Shown here: positions 8,691 through 17,274 of the stretch, piece by piece
How the letters are laid out: the number at the start of each line of letters is the position of its first letter
Position numbering within the stretch: position 1 is the stretch's first letter
Assembly (NCBI GenBank): GCA_014376645.1
Contig: JACMRD010000275.1
Coordinates: 1 to 37,121, forward strand
DNA: 37,121 nt
Reading direction: 5' to 3'
Source of the DNA: Herminiimonas sp.
GTDB taxonomy: Bacteria > Pseudomonadota > Gammaproteobacteria > Burkholderiales > Burkholderiaceae_D
The notes under the pieces: generated by a model
What the model was told of the DNA's origin: nothing
Seen by the model: only the letters and a program-made list of their open reading frames with translations
Databases searched by the model: none
Made by a program: the position numbers and the translations under genes

Positions 8691-9199
8691 ACAATTCGCC
8701 CCTGCTGCTGACCCTCGCCTACCTCGGCATCGCTTTCCTGCTCCTGATCCTGTGCCTGGCCACACGCTGGCCACGGATCGTCAAGATGGCGATGATCGTC
8801 CTGGTGACCGCCTCCTATTTCATCGCCGGGTCGGCGTTCGAAGGCATGCTCGGCTGGCCGGCTGCGACCAATATCCCGGAAAAATTCGTGTTGCTGGCAA
8901 CCGTGGTGGAAGAGCCGGACAAGGATCGCGGCTCCAAAGGCGCGATCTTCATCTGGGTCAATGGCGTGGAGGCCGGCAGGCCGGTGGCCGAACCGCGCGC
9001 CTTCCGGCTCGCCTATGGCAAGCCACTGCATGCCCTCCTCAATGAAGCCATGAAAAAGAACCGGCAGGGGATCAGCCAGATAGGCTCGACCGAGGCGCCC
9101 GCCGCTGGCAAGAACGGCTCCTGGCTGCGCAGCGCCGCCGACCCGACGGTGAAGATCAAGATCACCGATGCGCCGGCACCGCAGCTGCCGGAAAAATGA
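8687..9199 (+). CDS. Small membrane-anchored protein of the motor-like operon, unknown function
   Basis: ATGA overlap with the upstream gene; two N-terminal hydrophobic helices then a soluble domain. Confidence 0.7.
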   Translation: MNNSPLLLTLAYLGIAFLLLILCLATRWPRIVKMAMIVLVTASYFIAGSAFEGMLGWPAATNIPEKFVLLATVVEEPDKDRGSKGAIFIWVNGVEAGRPVAEPRAFRLAYGKPLHALLNEAMKKNRQGISQIGSTEAPAAGKNGSWLRSAADPTVKIKITDAPAPQLPEK

Positions 9200-9924
9200 C
9201 GATGCGCAGCCGACTCCATCCACTCATTGCAGCCCTGATCGTCGCGCCTCTCCTGGGCGCCTGCAACGCGTCACCGGAGCCGTCTTGGTTCCCGCTTAAT
9301 ACCGGGGCCCGTTGGGAGTACCAGGTCGACACCGACATCGACGGCACGACACGACACGACACGCAATCGGTACAGGTAATCGGCAACCGCCCGCTGAATG
9401 GCCGTACTGTCTACACCCGGCGTGCCGAGATGAGCGACAACGTTGGGATCGAGTACCTGCTGCAGGTGAGCGACAGCGCGATCACCCGCATCGCGCAGCG
9501 CACCGATCTGCAGGATCTGCCGGTGGCCGACGAAACCCCGCGCACGGTCCTCAAGCTGCCGTTGCGGGTCGGCGCCACCTGGCTCGCACCGACGGTGGCC
9601 TACACCGTGCTGCGCAAGGCGGAGTTCCCGCGCGAGCTGAAATACGCCCGCACCCTGCAGATGACCTACACGGTCGAAGCGATGGATGAAGAGGTGGAGG
9701 TGCCGGCCGGCCGATTCAAGCAGTGTGCCCGCATCGGCGGACGTGCCGACCTGACCGTGTACGCCGACCCGGTCAATGGATTCCGCAAGATTCCATTGAC
9801 CACTACTGAGTGGTATTGCAAGGATGTCGGTCTGGTCAAACTGGTGCGCATCGAGAACCTGGAGTCGAGCTTTTTCAGCGGCGGCAAAATCGAGATGCGG
9901 CTGACGGATTTCAAGGTACGCTAA
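9196..9924 (+). CDS. Predicted lipoprotein, unknown function
   Basis: Lipobox LLGAC; ATGA overlap with the upstream gene; beta-rich WFPLNTGARWEYQV. Confidence 0.7.
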   Translation: MTMRSRLHPLIAALIVAPLLGACNASPEPSWFPLNTGARWEYQVDTDIDGTTRHDTQSVQVIGNRPLNGRTVYTRRAEMSDNVGIEYLLQVSDSAITRIAQRTDLQDLPVADETPRTVLKLPLRVGATWLAPTVAYTVLRKAEFPRELKYARTLQMTYTVEAMDEEVEVPAGRFKQCARIGGRADLTVYADPVNGFRKIPLTTTEWYCKDVGLVKLVRIENLESSFFSGGKIEMRLTDFKVR

Positions 9925-10000
9925 TCGCGTCGTGGCCAGAACCACTTTTCGCGGGGAATGTCTGACGTCATCATCATCCGTTCACCCATATTTTTAGACG

Positions 10001-10028
10001 AAAAAAAACCAGCAGCAAATGCCACTGG
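10001..10028 (-). terminator. Rho-independent terminator downstream of exaF-like gene
   Basis: On the minus strand: CCAGTGGC-ATTT-GCTGCTGG (two wobble positions) followed by TTTTTTTT. Confidence 0.6.
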
Positions 10029-10100
10029 TGAGCCCAGTCCGAAGGCGCGGACCAGCTTCTGATCCGCACCTGCTGCAACCAGCAGAGACCTTCGATAAAT

Positions 10101-11849
10101 TTATTTCGATGACAGCTTGAACACCCAGACCGAACCACCCTGCTCCAGGTAGTTCACTTTCTTGGCAACGTCGCCGCCCCACAGCGGGACCGCACCACCC
10201 CAACCGGAGACGACCGACACGTATTGCGTATCGCCGTCCATCCAGGTGACCGGTGGTGCGACCACGCCAGAACCGGTCTGGAATTTCCACATTTCCTTGC
10301 CGGTTTTCGCGTCGACCGCTTTCAGGTAACCTTCAGGCGTGCCGTAGAACACCAGATCGCCAGCGGTCGTCATCACACCACCCCACAACGGTGCCACGTT
10401 CTTGTTTTCCCAAACGATCTTGCCGGTGACCGGACCCATCGCACGCAGGGCACCGATGTAGTCATCGTTGATGGTCCTGATGGTGAAACCGGCGCCCAGG
10501 TAAGCTGCACCTTTCTTGTAGCTAACCGGCTCGTTCCAGATTTCCATGCCCCATTCGTTGGCAGGCACATAAAACAGGTTCGTTTTAGGGCTGTAAGCCA
10601 TCGGCATCTGGTTCTTGCCGCCGAGGAAAGACGGTGCGGAGAACACGGTGTTGCCCTTGGCGCCATCGGCACCCTTGGTCGGATCGCCCGGACGATTGGC
10701 GGCGACGAAGTTAGGACGGCCGGTCTTGAGGTCGATGCCCGTTGCCCAGGTGATCTTCTTGACGAACGGGAATGCGTTTTCCAGCTTGCCGTTCTTTGCA
10801 TCGATCACGTAGAAGAAGCCGTTCCGGTCGGCCTTGCCACCGAGCGTCTTGCCGTTCTGCTGATAGGTGATGAACTCGTTGACGCCGTCATAATCCCAGC
10901 CGTCGTGCGGCGTGGTCTGATAGTGCCACTTGATCTCGCCGGTCAGCACGTCGAGTGCGACGGTGGAGGATGAAAACAGATTGTCGCCAGGACGCAAGTG
11001 GCTGTTCCACGGCGATGGATTGCCGGTGCCGAAATAGGCCAGGCCGGTCGATTGGTCATAGGTGCCGCCAAGCCAAGTCGACGCGCCGCCGGTTTTCCAG
11101 AGCTCGCCGGGCCAGGTCTTGTTGGTCGTACCAGAAATGCCGATCTCGGTTTTCTTGCCGTCCTTGTCGTACTTGTAGCCCATGTGGCCTTCGACCGTCG
11201 GACGCATCCAGATCATCTTGCCGGTTTTAGGATCACGTGCCTCGACGCGGCCGACCACGCCGAATTCACCGCCGGAGACACCGGTCAGCAGCAAGCCCTT
11301 GGCAATCAGCGGCGCAGCGGTATTCGAGTAGCCGGCTGCGTAATCATCGATTTTTTCTTTCCAGACCACTTCGCCGGTCTTCTGGTCGAGCGCCACGAGT
11401 TGCGCGTCGAGCGTACCGAAGATGACGAGGTTGTCATAGAGCGCGGCGCCACGGTTGACCACGTCGCAGCAAGGCATGATGCCTTCTGGGAGGCGGTGCT
11501 CGTATTTCCACAGTTTGGCGCCGGTACGGGCGTCAAGGGCATAGATCCGGGAGTAGGAGCCGGTGACGAACATTTTGCCGTCATGAATCAGCGGCTGGGA
11601 TTCCTGGCCGCGCTGCTTTTCACCGCCAAATGAGAAAGACCAGGCCGGCACCAGCTTCGAGACTGTCTTGGTATTGACCTGGGTCAGTGGCGAATAGCGC
11701 TGGCCCTGGGTGCCCATACCGTAGGTCAGGATTTCCTTGCCTGACTTGGCATCGTTTTCGATCATCGCGTCGGTCACGGCTGTCGCGTGGACGGCCTGAC
11801 TGCCAGAGAACGCGAAAAACACCAGAGAGCTTATTAATTTAGTTTTCAT
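10101..11849 (-). CDS. exaF: PQQ-dependent alcohol dehydrogenase, ExaF/PedH-like, predicted lanthanide-dependent
   Basis: Signal peptide, adjacent cysteines in [20 protein letters not shown] (extra Asp two residues after catalytic Asp), PQQ beta-propeller Trp motifs. Confidence 0.9.
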   Translation of the reverse strand: MKTKLISSLVFFAFSGSQAVHATAVTDAMIENDAKSGKEILTYGMGTQGQRYSPLTQVNTKTVSKLVPAWSFSFGGEKQRGQESQPLIHDGKMFVTGSYSRIYALDARTGAKLWKYEHRLPEGIMPCCDVVNRGAALYDNLVIFGTLDAQLVALDQKTGEVVWKEKIDDYAAGYSNTAAPLIAKGLLLTGVSGGEFGVVGRVEARDPKTGKMIWMRPTVEGHMGYKYDKDGKKTEIGISGTTNKTWPGELWKTGGASTWLGGTYDQSTGLAYFGTGNPSPWNSHLRPGDNLFSSSTVALDVLTGEIKWHYQTTPHDGWDYDGVNEFITYQQNGKTLGGKADRNGFFYVIDAKNGKLENAFPFVKKITWATGIDLKTGRPNFVAANRPGDPTKGADGAKGNTVFSAPSFLGGKNQMPMAYSPKTNLFYVPANEWGMEIWNEPVSYKKGAAYLGAGFTIRTINDDYIGALRAMGPVTGKIVWENKNVAPLWGGVMTTAGDLVFYGTPEGYLKAVDAKTGKEMWKFQTGSGVVAPPVTWMDGDTQYVSVVSGWGGAVPLWGGDVAKKVNYLEQGGSVWVFKLSSK

Positions 11850-11916
11850 GTCTTCCTCAATGTGGATGTGCGCTTGAGTTTCTCGTATCGATTACACCGA
11901 ACTCGGCATGACAATA

Positions 11917-11933
11917 GGCAATCTGCGTGCCAT
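11917..11933 (-). promoter_or_regulatory. sigma54 promoter for exaF-like gene (ATGGCACGCAGATTGCC on the minus strand)
   Basis: Full TGGCACG-N4-TTGC match, about 70 nt upstream of the ATG. Confidence 0.75.
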
Positions 11934-12016
11934 CCCTGGAGGATGCGTAGTGCGGGGCATGGCGCAAGCGCCACGTGGCCAAGCCGCCACCAAGTGCGCC
12001 AAATCAGTCCAGCATG

Positions 12017-12033
12017 TGTTCCATAAATTAACA
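12017..12033. promoter_or_regulatory. Candidate activator site TGTTCCATAAATTAACA (TGTT-N9-AACA)
   Basis: Dyad-like, AT-rich centre, roughly midway between two divergent sigma54-like boxes. Confidence 0.3.
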
Positions 12034-12114
12034 ACCGGCCGGGACGGCCACCAGCAAGCGGGGATGCGCTGCACGGTCTGCCGGGCGCAAAGCCAATGCG
12101 GCGACTGGCCTCCC

Positions 12115-12130
12115 AGGCACGCAACGTGCA
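12115..12130 (+). promoter_or_regulatory. Candidate sigma54 promoter (AGGCACGCAACGTGCA)
   Basis: GGCACG with GG-N10-GC spacing about 60 nt before ATG 12189; -12 half GTGCA. Confidence 0.3.
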
Positions 12131-12188
12131 TCCGCGCCGGTTGCATACCTGGCCGCTGTCCCCCGCATCATGATGACAAAGGATCAAC

Positions 12189-12683
12189 GTGGTTCCCCTG
12201 ACGATTGCAACCGAACTCCTGACAGCTGCGATCGCCCTTTCCGGCCTGCCTGCGATCACGCCTGAGCAACTGCCGCCACTGTACGCGGTATCGAGGACCG
12301 ATCTGGCGCAACTGATCTGTCCGCAGCAGCCGCAGCAGTGCCCGAGCATGGCCGCGGTTTTCGATTCGGAGGGGTACCGGATCCTGATCCTGTCGACGCT
12401 GGATCTGAAGGACCCTGAAGACAACTCGTTCCTGGTCCATGAACTCGTGCATGTATTGCAATTCAAACAACACGGCGATGCCGGGTTCGACAGTTGCCAG
12501 CGCGTCGTTGCCAGCGAACGCGCCGCCTATGCAGTGCAGAACCGGTATCTGGCCGTGCGGGGATTGTTTTCGCAGCAGGGAATGATGATGCGGTACACGC
12601 AGTGCCCGCCGGAGAAGACGGATCGGGAAACGAACCCGCTGGCGCCACCGGCACGACCTGCCATCGGCGAATCGCCTTCTTGA
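12189..12683 (+). CDS. Small protein with HExxH metallopeptidase-like motif (DUF6647-like)
   Basis: FLVHELVHVLQF; Cys-containing periplasmic-like sequence. Confidence 0.65.
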   Translation: MVPLTIATELLTAAIALSGLPAITPEQLPPLYAVSRTDLAQLICPQQPQQCPSMAAVFDSEGYRILILSTLDLKDPEDNSFLVHELVHVLQFKQHGDAGFDSCQRVVASERAAYAVQNRYLAVRGLFSQQGMMMRYTQCPPEKTDRETNPLAPPARPAIGESPS

Positions 12684-12728
12684 ATCACCAGACCAGGTAT
12701 CGGGTGCGGATGAACGAAATCGTGGCGC

Positions 12729-13349
12729 CTAGCCGAGCAGGCCGCGTTCCTGTAGCAGATCCTGAATCAGTTCAAGGCGGACCAGCGGATTGTCGAGCGC
12801 AAGCAGACGTAGTTTTTCCTGCGCCGACAACGGCAGCAGTTCTGCCCAGCGGTTGGCTACCCAGCCGCATTCATCGAGCCGGTAGGGTGCCTGCAACGGC
12901 ATTTCGTCGGCCGGCACTTCTTCTTCCTGCAGGGTCTTGATCAGGTTGCCCAAGGCGTTCGCCGTGTCATCGAGCTCCGTCGGAATCGATACCGCCTGAT
13001 CGCCTTCCAGCAGCACCACCTGTGCCATCCACAGGCCATGCTTGAGCTGTTCGCTGCTTTCAATACGAAAACGGCTCGTGCCGATGCACTCGATCTGCAT
13101 CAGACCGGGCATCGGTGCAGCCGAGGCACGTATTGTCACCATGGTGCCAACGTCGGCGAGAGCTTGCGGGCCGTCGGGAGTGCGCACTTCAGCGCCTTCG
13201 ATCAACGTGATCACGCCGAAGCCGGTGCCGGCAGCAAGCGCTTTCTTGATCATGTCGAGATAGCGTACTTCGAAGATCTGAAGCGGCAGGTAGCCGTCAG
13301 GGAAAAGCACGGTGCCGAGAGGAAAAAGCGGGATGGAGATGGATGTCAT
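12729..13349 (-). CDS. LON peptidase N-terminal substrate-binding domain protein
   Basis: IPLFPLGTVLFPDGYLPLQIFEVRYLDMIKKAL. Confidence 0.88.
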   Translation of the reverse strand: MTSISIPLFPLGTVLFPDGYLPLQIFEVRYLDMIKKALAAGTGFGVITLIEGAEVRTPDGPQALADVGTMVTIRASAAPMPGLMQIECIGTSRFRIESSEQLKHGLWMAQVVLLEGDQAVSIPTELDDTANALGNLIKTLQEEEVPADEMPLQAPYRLDECGWVANRWAELLPLSAQEKLRLLALDNPLVRLELIQDLLQERGLLG

Positions 13350-13417
13350 GAGCGATGATGACACGATCCGGCATGCCGCGCTCGGACCGGCGCGGCATGA
13401 CCCCGCATGCAGATGCG

Positions 13418-13451
13418 GTCGACTAGTTTGCGTCGACTAGTTTGCGTCGAC
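13418..13451. repeat. 14-bp tandem duplication GTCGACTAGTTTGC x2 plus partial third copy, spanning the dps stop codon
   Basis: Direct reading. Confidence 0.9.
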
Positions 13452-14120
13452 CAGCGGCGTATTGACCAGATGCTCCGACAGGAACCAGGATTGCAGTTCA
13501 TTGGTCCGCAGGACGTCGCTGACCATCACATCATTGGTGCCAGGATCGCCAACATCGTTTGCCTTGTCGGCAGCCTTGCGAGCCAGCTTCATGATCGATT
13601 CGTGTGCACCCAGCAGACGTGCGAGCTGCACCGGCGCTTCTTCCCGGCCGCGTGGCGGACGCGGAATGCTGGTCATCTCGGCGACATCGGCTGCCATGGC
13701 AATGCTCAGGCCGCCCAAAAGCTGGATACGCTCGGCGATCGTGTCGACCAGGTCCGACTGCTCGGTGTAATGCTTGTCGTAGAGAAGGTGGAGCTGGCTG
13801 AAGGTCGGTCCGACGACTTGCCAGTGGTGCTTCTTGTACATGTCGCGCAGGGTCATGGTGTCTGCCAGCAGCTGGTTCAGTGCCGTGACGCTCTCGGTAC
13901 ATGCCTTGATCGACAAGCCGTTCGGCAGCGGGACGATTTCACCGAAACGCTGGATTTCTTGCGCATGCTGGACCAGATGCGGGCTCGGCGAGCGGCTGGC
14001 CGCAGTCGATGTGCCGCTTTCGCCGGCCTTGCGCGAAACGGCACCTTTACCGTTGACGATGACTGAGTTGCTGGACGCCGATTTCTTCTTGCTGTTCGAT
14101 TTTTCTGTCGTTGTTGCCAT
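13437..14120 (-). CDS. dps: Dps/ferritin-like DNA-protection protein with Lys/Ser-rich N-terminal extension
   Basis: LLADTMTLRDMYKKHHWQVVGPTFSQLHLLYDKHYTEQSDLVDTIAERIQLLGG; start at MATTTEKSNSKKKS. Confidence 0.85.
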   Translation of the reverse strand: MATTTEKSNSKKKSASSNSVIVNGKGAVSRKAGESGTSTAASRSPSPHLVQHAQEIQRFGEIVPLPNGLSIKACTESVTALNQLLADTMTLRDMYKKHHWQVVGPTFSQLHLLYDKHYTEQSDLVDTIAERIQLLGGLSIAMAADVAEMTSIPRPPRGREEAPVQLARLLGAHESIMKLARKAADKANDVGDPGTNDVMVSDVLRTNELQSWFLSEHLVNTPLVDAN

Positions 14121-14430
14121 GTGCACTCCAGGAATGAATTGAGGTGGGCCGCTGCCGCATGCGATTGCATCTGGCCAAGCGCGCCGCTTGACTGATTTCA
14201 ACCGCAATGGTTACAGAGAAGTGCGCCAGAAGTATGTCCGATAGCGCACTTAAACCACGGCTTTTTCAACGATTAAGGGAACCATTTCTTGCATCGAAAC
14301 CTCTGGAATAAGCGTGAACAATGTTGTTGTGAAACAATCAATGACACGCATACAATCATTTGCCGTGGTGACACGCAGCACCCGTCCGGCCTGGGACGGC
14401 ACACCACGTTTTTCCAGAGAGTGAAGCATC

Positions 14431-14757
14431 ATGAGCTCAGAACAGCGTCATTCATTGCGCAAGGCCCTCAAGGCAAACGGACGCCTCGTGCTCGACCGTG
14501 CTCCCCCGCTTGAAATGCGGACCATTAACGTGGCGAGTGACGGCATGGCCATCAGCTCCCGGGAGCCGGTAGTCGAAGGCGCGCACTACCGCGTGCACTT
14601 CGATATCGTCGTCGACGGCACGGCACGCCACGTCGCCGCCGGCGCCCGTGTCATTTTCTGCGTTTATGCAGGCCAGAGCGAGTTCAAGGCCGGGCTGTGC
14701 TTCATCGACCTCGACCCACCATCGACTGCCGCTATCGCCGGCTTTCTGAACCACTGA
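14431..14757 (+). CDS. PilZ-domain protein (putative c-di-GMP binding)
   Basis: RHSLRKALKANGRLVLD...INVASDGMAIS pattern, about 108 aa. Confidence 0.65.
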   Translation: MSSEQRHSLRKALKANGRLVLDRAPPLEMRTINVASDGMAISSREPVVEGAHYRVHFDIVVDGTARHVAAGARVIFCVYAGQSEFKAGLCFIDLDPPSTAAIAGFLNH

Positions 14758-15028
14758 GCGGCTTGCGGTTCGGTCAGGCCGCAGCTGTCCTTAATTCAGT
14801 GCAGTCAAATGCATGATGCGATGGTGCCGCATCGCCAATCGGTGAGCGCGGAAAATTCGCCCTTCTCCCTTCGTTACCCACCGTTACAAAACGGACGCAC
14901 GTTGACGGTGCACGTGCGGTGGCGCACAGACGTTGTCTTTGCGAAGCGCAATCATTGCTGAAAATAATGGCGTCGGGTGCAACGCACATCGTGTGCAGCG
15001 AGCCGGATTGCGTCATATAGGAGAAGCC

Positions 15029-16276
15029 ATGAAACGACGTTCCACACGCAGCTACAAGCTGGCTCTGGTCACACTGACGGCGGTATCGGCACTGGGCACC
15101 ATCGCAGCACACGCTGGCGAGATTTCGCTGTTCGAAGCCAGTGGCTTCGGCGGCCGCCAGGTGACGTTGCGCAGCGCAGCGGCGAGCGTCAACAACATCG
15201 GATTCAACGACCGTACCGCTAGCATGGTAGTGCGCAGCGGCCGCTGGGAAGTCTGCAGCGATGACAATTTCAAGGGCGACTGCGCGGTCTTTGAGCCGGG
15301 GCAGTATCCGACCATCGACGGTCGCTTCAACAAGCGGGTATCGTCGTTGCGCGAGATCGGCGTCGTCGGCGGCAATGCCGGACCAGTCAGCTCGGTCGGT
15401 ACGCTCGAGCTGTTCGGCCAGCCGAATTTCCAGGGCCGCACGGCCCGCATCGACCGTGACGCCGCCAACTTCAACACATTCAATTTCAATGACCGTGCCT
15501 CCAGCCTGGTGGTGCGTGACGGCACCTGGGAGGTCTGTACCGACGCCGACTATCGCGGCACCTGCCGCACCTTCGGCCCCGGCCGTTACCCTTCTCTGGG
15601 CTACGGCATGACCAAGGCGATTTCATCGGCGCGTCCGGTCGTGAACCAGGAGGAGGCACGCGCGGTGCACGGCGGCGGCTGGAATCGCCAGCATCGTGAA
15701 GAGGCAGGCGACCCGATCGTGCTGTTCTCCGACGACGGCATCCGTGGCCGCAGCCTGGCCGTGGCCAATGACATTCCCGACCTGTCGGCCGCCAATTTCA
15801 ACGACAACACGCAGTCGCTGGTGATCGAAAACGGTTACTGGGAATTCTGCTCGGACTCCTACTATCGCGGTCAGTGCCGGGTGCTCGGGCCAGGACAGTA
15901 TCCACGCATGGAACCAGGACTGTATCGCTCGATCTCGTCGATCCGCGCGGCTTCGCGTGATAACCGCAACGAGCAGGGCAACCAGCAAGGCAATCAACAA
16001 GGCAATCAACAAGGCAATCAGCAGGCCCGTGGCGATGTCGAGCTGTTCACCGGCGCCAATTTCAGCGGTATTCGTTACCCGGTCGGCCAGGACATGGCGA
16101 CGTTCGACCAGGGCGGGTTCAATGACAAGATCGGTTCCGTCATCGTCAACGCCGGTCAGTGGGAAATGTGCATCGATGCCAATTACCGCGGCAGCTGCTC
16201 GGTCTTCGGACCCGGTCGCTACGCTGGCCTGGGTGGCATGACCAACCAGTTGTCGTCGATCCGCCGGGTGAACTGA
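15029..16276 (+). CDS. Secreted four-domain beta/gamma-crystallin family protein
   Basis: Signal peptide; four repeats of LFxxxxFxGRxxxx...FND...SxVVxxGxWExCxDxxxxGxCxxFxPGxY. Confidence 0.85.
   Translation: MKRRSTRSYKLALVTLTAVSALGTIAAHAGEISLFEASGFGGRQVTLRSAAASVNNIGFNDRTASMVVRSGRWEVCSDDNFKGDCAVFEPGQYPTIDGRFNKRVSSLREIGVVGGNAGPVSSVGTLELFGQPNFQGRTARIDRDAANFNTFNFNDRASSLVVRDGTWEVCTDADYRGTCRTFGPGRYPSLGYGMTKAISSARPVVNQEEARAVHGGGWNRQHREEAGDPIVLFSDDGIRGRSLAVANDIPDLSAANFNDNTQSLVIENGYWEFCSDSYYRGQCRVLGPGQYPRMEPGLYRSISSIRAASRDNRNEQGNQQGNQQGNQQGNQQARGDVELFTGANFSGIRYPVGQDMATFDQGGFNDKIGSVIVNAGQWEMCIDANYRGSCSVFGPGRYAGLGGMTNQLSSIRRVN
15977..16024 (+). repeat. 12-bp coding tandem repeat (about 4 copies) encoding Gly-Asn-Gln-Gln linker
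   Basis: GGCAACCAGCAA GGCAATCAACAA GGCAATCAACAA GGCAATCAGCAG. Confidence 0.9.
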
Positions 16277-16310
16277 GTCGGCCTTCCGAAATAGAAGCAC
16301 GGTGATGCAA

Positions 16311-16341
16311 CGCCGCCCTGGTTCGCCAGGGCGGCGTTTTC
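16311..16341 (+). terminator. Rho-independent terminator after the crystallin gene
   Basis: CGCCGCCCTGG-TTCG-CCAGGGCGGCG-TTTTC. Confidence 0.9.
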
Positions 16342-16395
16342 ATTTGGCGGCCGAAGACCCTTGCGCCAGCTTGATAATTCTATTATTCTCGAACC

Positions 16396-16749
16396 ATGGA
16401 AACCAAATCGGCTCTCGATGCGCTGTCCGCCATTGCCCACGACTCGCGACTGGCGGTATTCCGCCTGCTCGTGCAGACCGGGCCGCAAGGCATGGCGGCG
16501 ACCAAGATCGCGCAACAGCTCGGCATTGCCCCCTCTTCCCTGTCGTTTCATCTGAAAGAACTGGCCCATGCCGACATGGTCTGCGCGACGCCGGCAGGGC
16601 GCTCGATCATCTATTCCGCCAACTTTTCGACCATGAATGCCTTGCTGGCTTACCTGACCGCCAACTGCTGCGGCGGCACGGATTGCCTTCCCGCCGCCGC
16701 AGCCGCAGCCGCAGCCGCAGCCGCGACAGGATTGAAGTCCCGCCCATGA
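16396..16749 (+). CDS. arsR: ArsR-family arsenic-responsive repressor
   Basis: Winged HTH GIAPSSLSFHLKELAHADMV; C-terminal NCCGGTDC cysteine cluster; ATGA overlap with arsC. Confidence 0.88.
   Translation: METKSALDALSAIAHDSRLAVFRLLVQTGPQGMAATKIAQQLGIAPSSLSFHLKELAHADMVCATPAGRSIIYSANFSTMNALLAYLTANCCGGTDCLPAAAAAAAAAAATGLKSRP
16693..16725 (+). repeat. GCAGCC hexanucleotide repeat encoding poly-Ala in the ArsR C-terminus
   Basis: GCAGCC x4 flanked by GCCGCC and GCG. Confidence 0.9.
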
Positions 16750-17261
16750 CCACGCCGCGCTACAACGTATTATTTCTCTGCACCGGCAATTCCGCGCGCA
16801 GCATCATGGCCGAGGCCTTGATCACCTCGATGAGCCAGGGTAGGTTGCGCGGCTTTTCCGCCGGCAGCCGGCCCGGTGGCGTCGTCAATCCCTTTGCAAT
16901 CGAACAGATCCGCAAGCTCGGTTATCCGCTCAAGACTTTGCGCAGCAAGAGCTGGGATGAATTCGCACCACCAGACGCGCCGAAGATGGACTTCATCATC
17001 ACCGTCTGCGACAACGCCGCTAGCGAAGCGTGTCCGTTCTGGCCCGGCCATCCGGTATCGGCGCATTGGGGCTTCGAAGACCCGGCAGCGGTGGCAGGCA
17101 GCGACGACGAAAAGCGCCGCGCCTTCCAGAAAGTCTTCAACCAGATCCAGGCCAAAGTGCAGATGCTGGCGGATCTGCCGGACGCCATGATGGAAATGAG
17201 CGCGGTGCAGCATGCCCTGCAGGCAATCGGCAATGCGCCGGTCAACTGCGCGAACAACTGA
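16746..17261 (+). CDS. arsC: Arsenate reductase, low-molecular-weight phosphatase type
   Basis: VLFLCTGNSARSIMAEAL P-loop and DFIITVCDNAASEACPFWPG. Confidence 0.92.
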   Translation: MTTPRYNVLFLCTGNSARSIMAEALITSMSQGRLRGFSAGSRPGGVVNPFAIEQIRKLGYPLKTLRSKSWDEFAPPDAPKMDFIITVCDNAASEACPFWPGHPVSAHWGFEDPAAVAGSDDEKRRAFQKVFNQIQAKVQMLADLPDAMMEMSAVQHALQAIGNAPVNCANN

Positions 17262-17274
17262 ACGGACGAAGCGC

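Noticed and set aside
14220-14250. GTGCGC...GCGCAC inverted repeat near dps
   Set aside because: Six-base arms with a 17-nt loop and no T-run; too weak to call terminator or operator
15977-16024. Short tandem repeats considered as CRISPR
   Set aside because: 12-bp units without spacers, in frame within a protein linker
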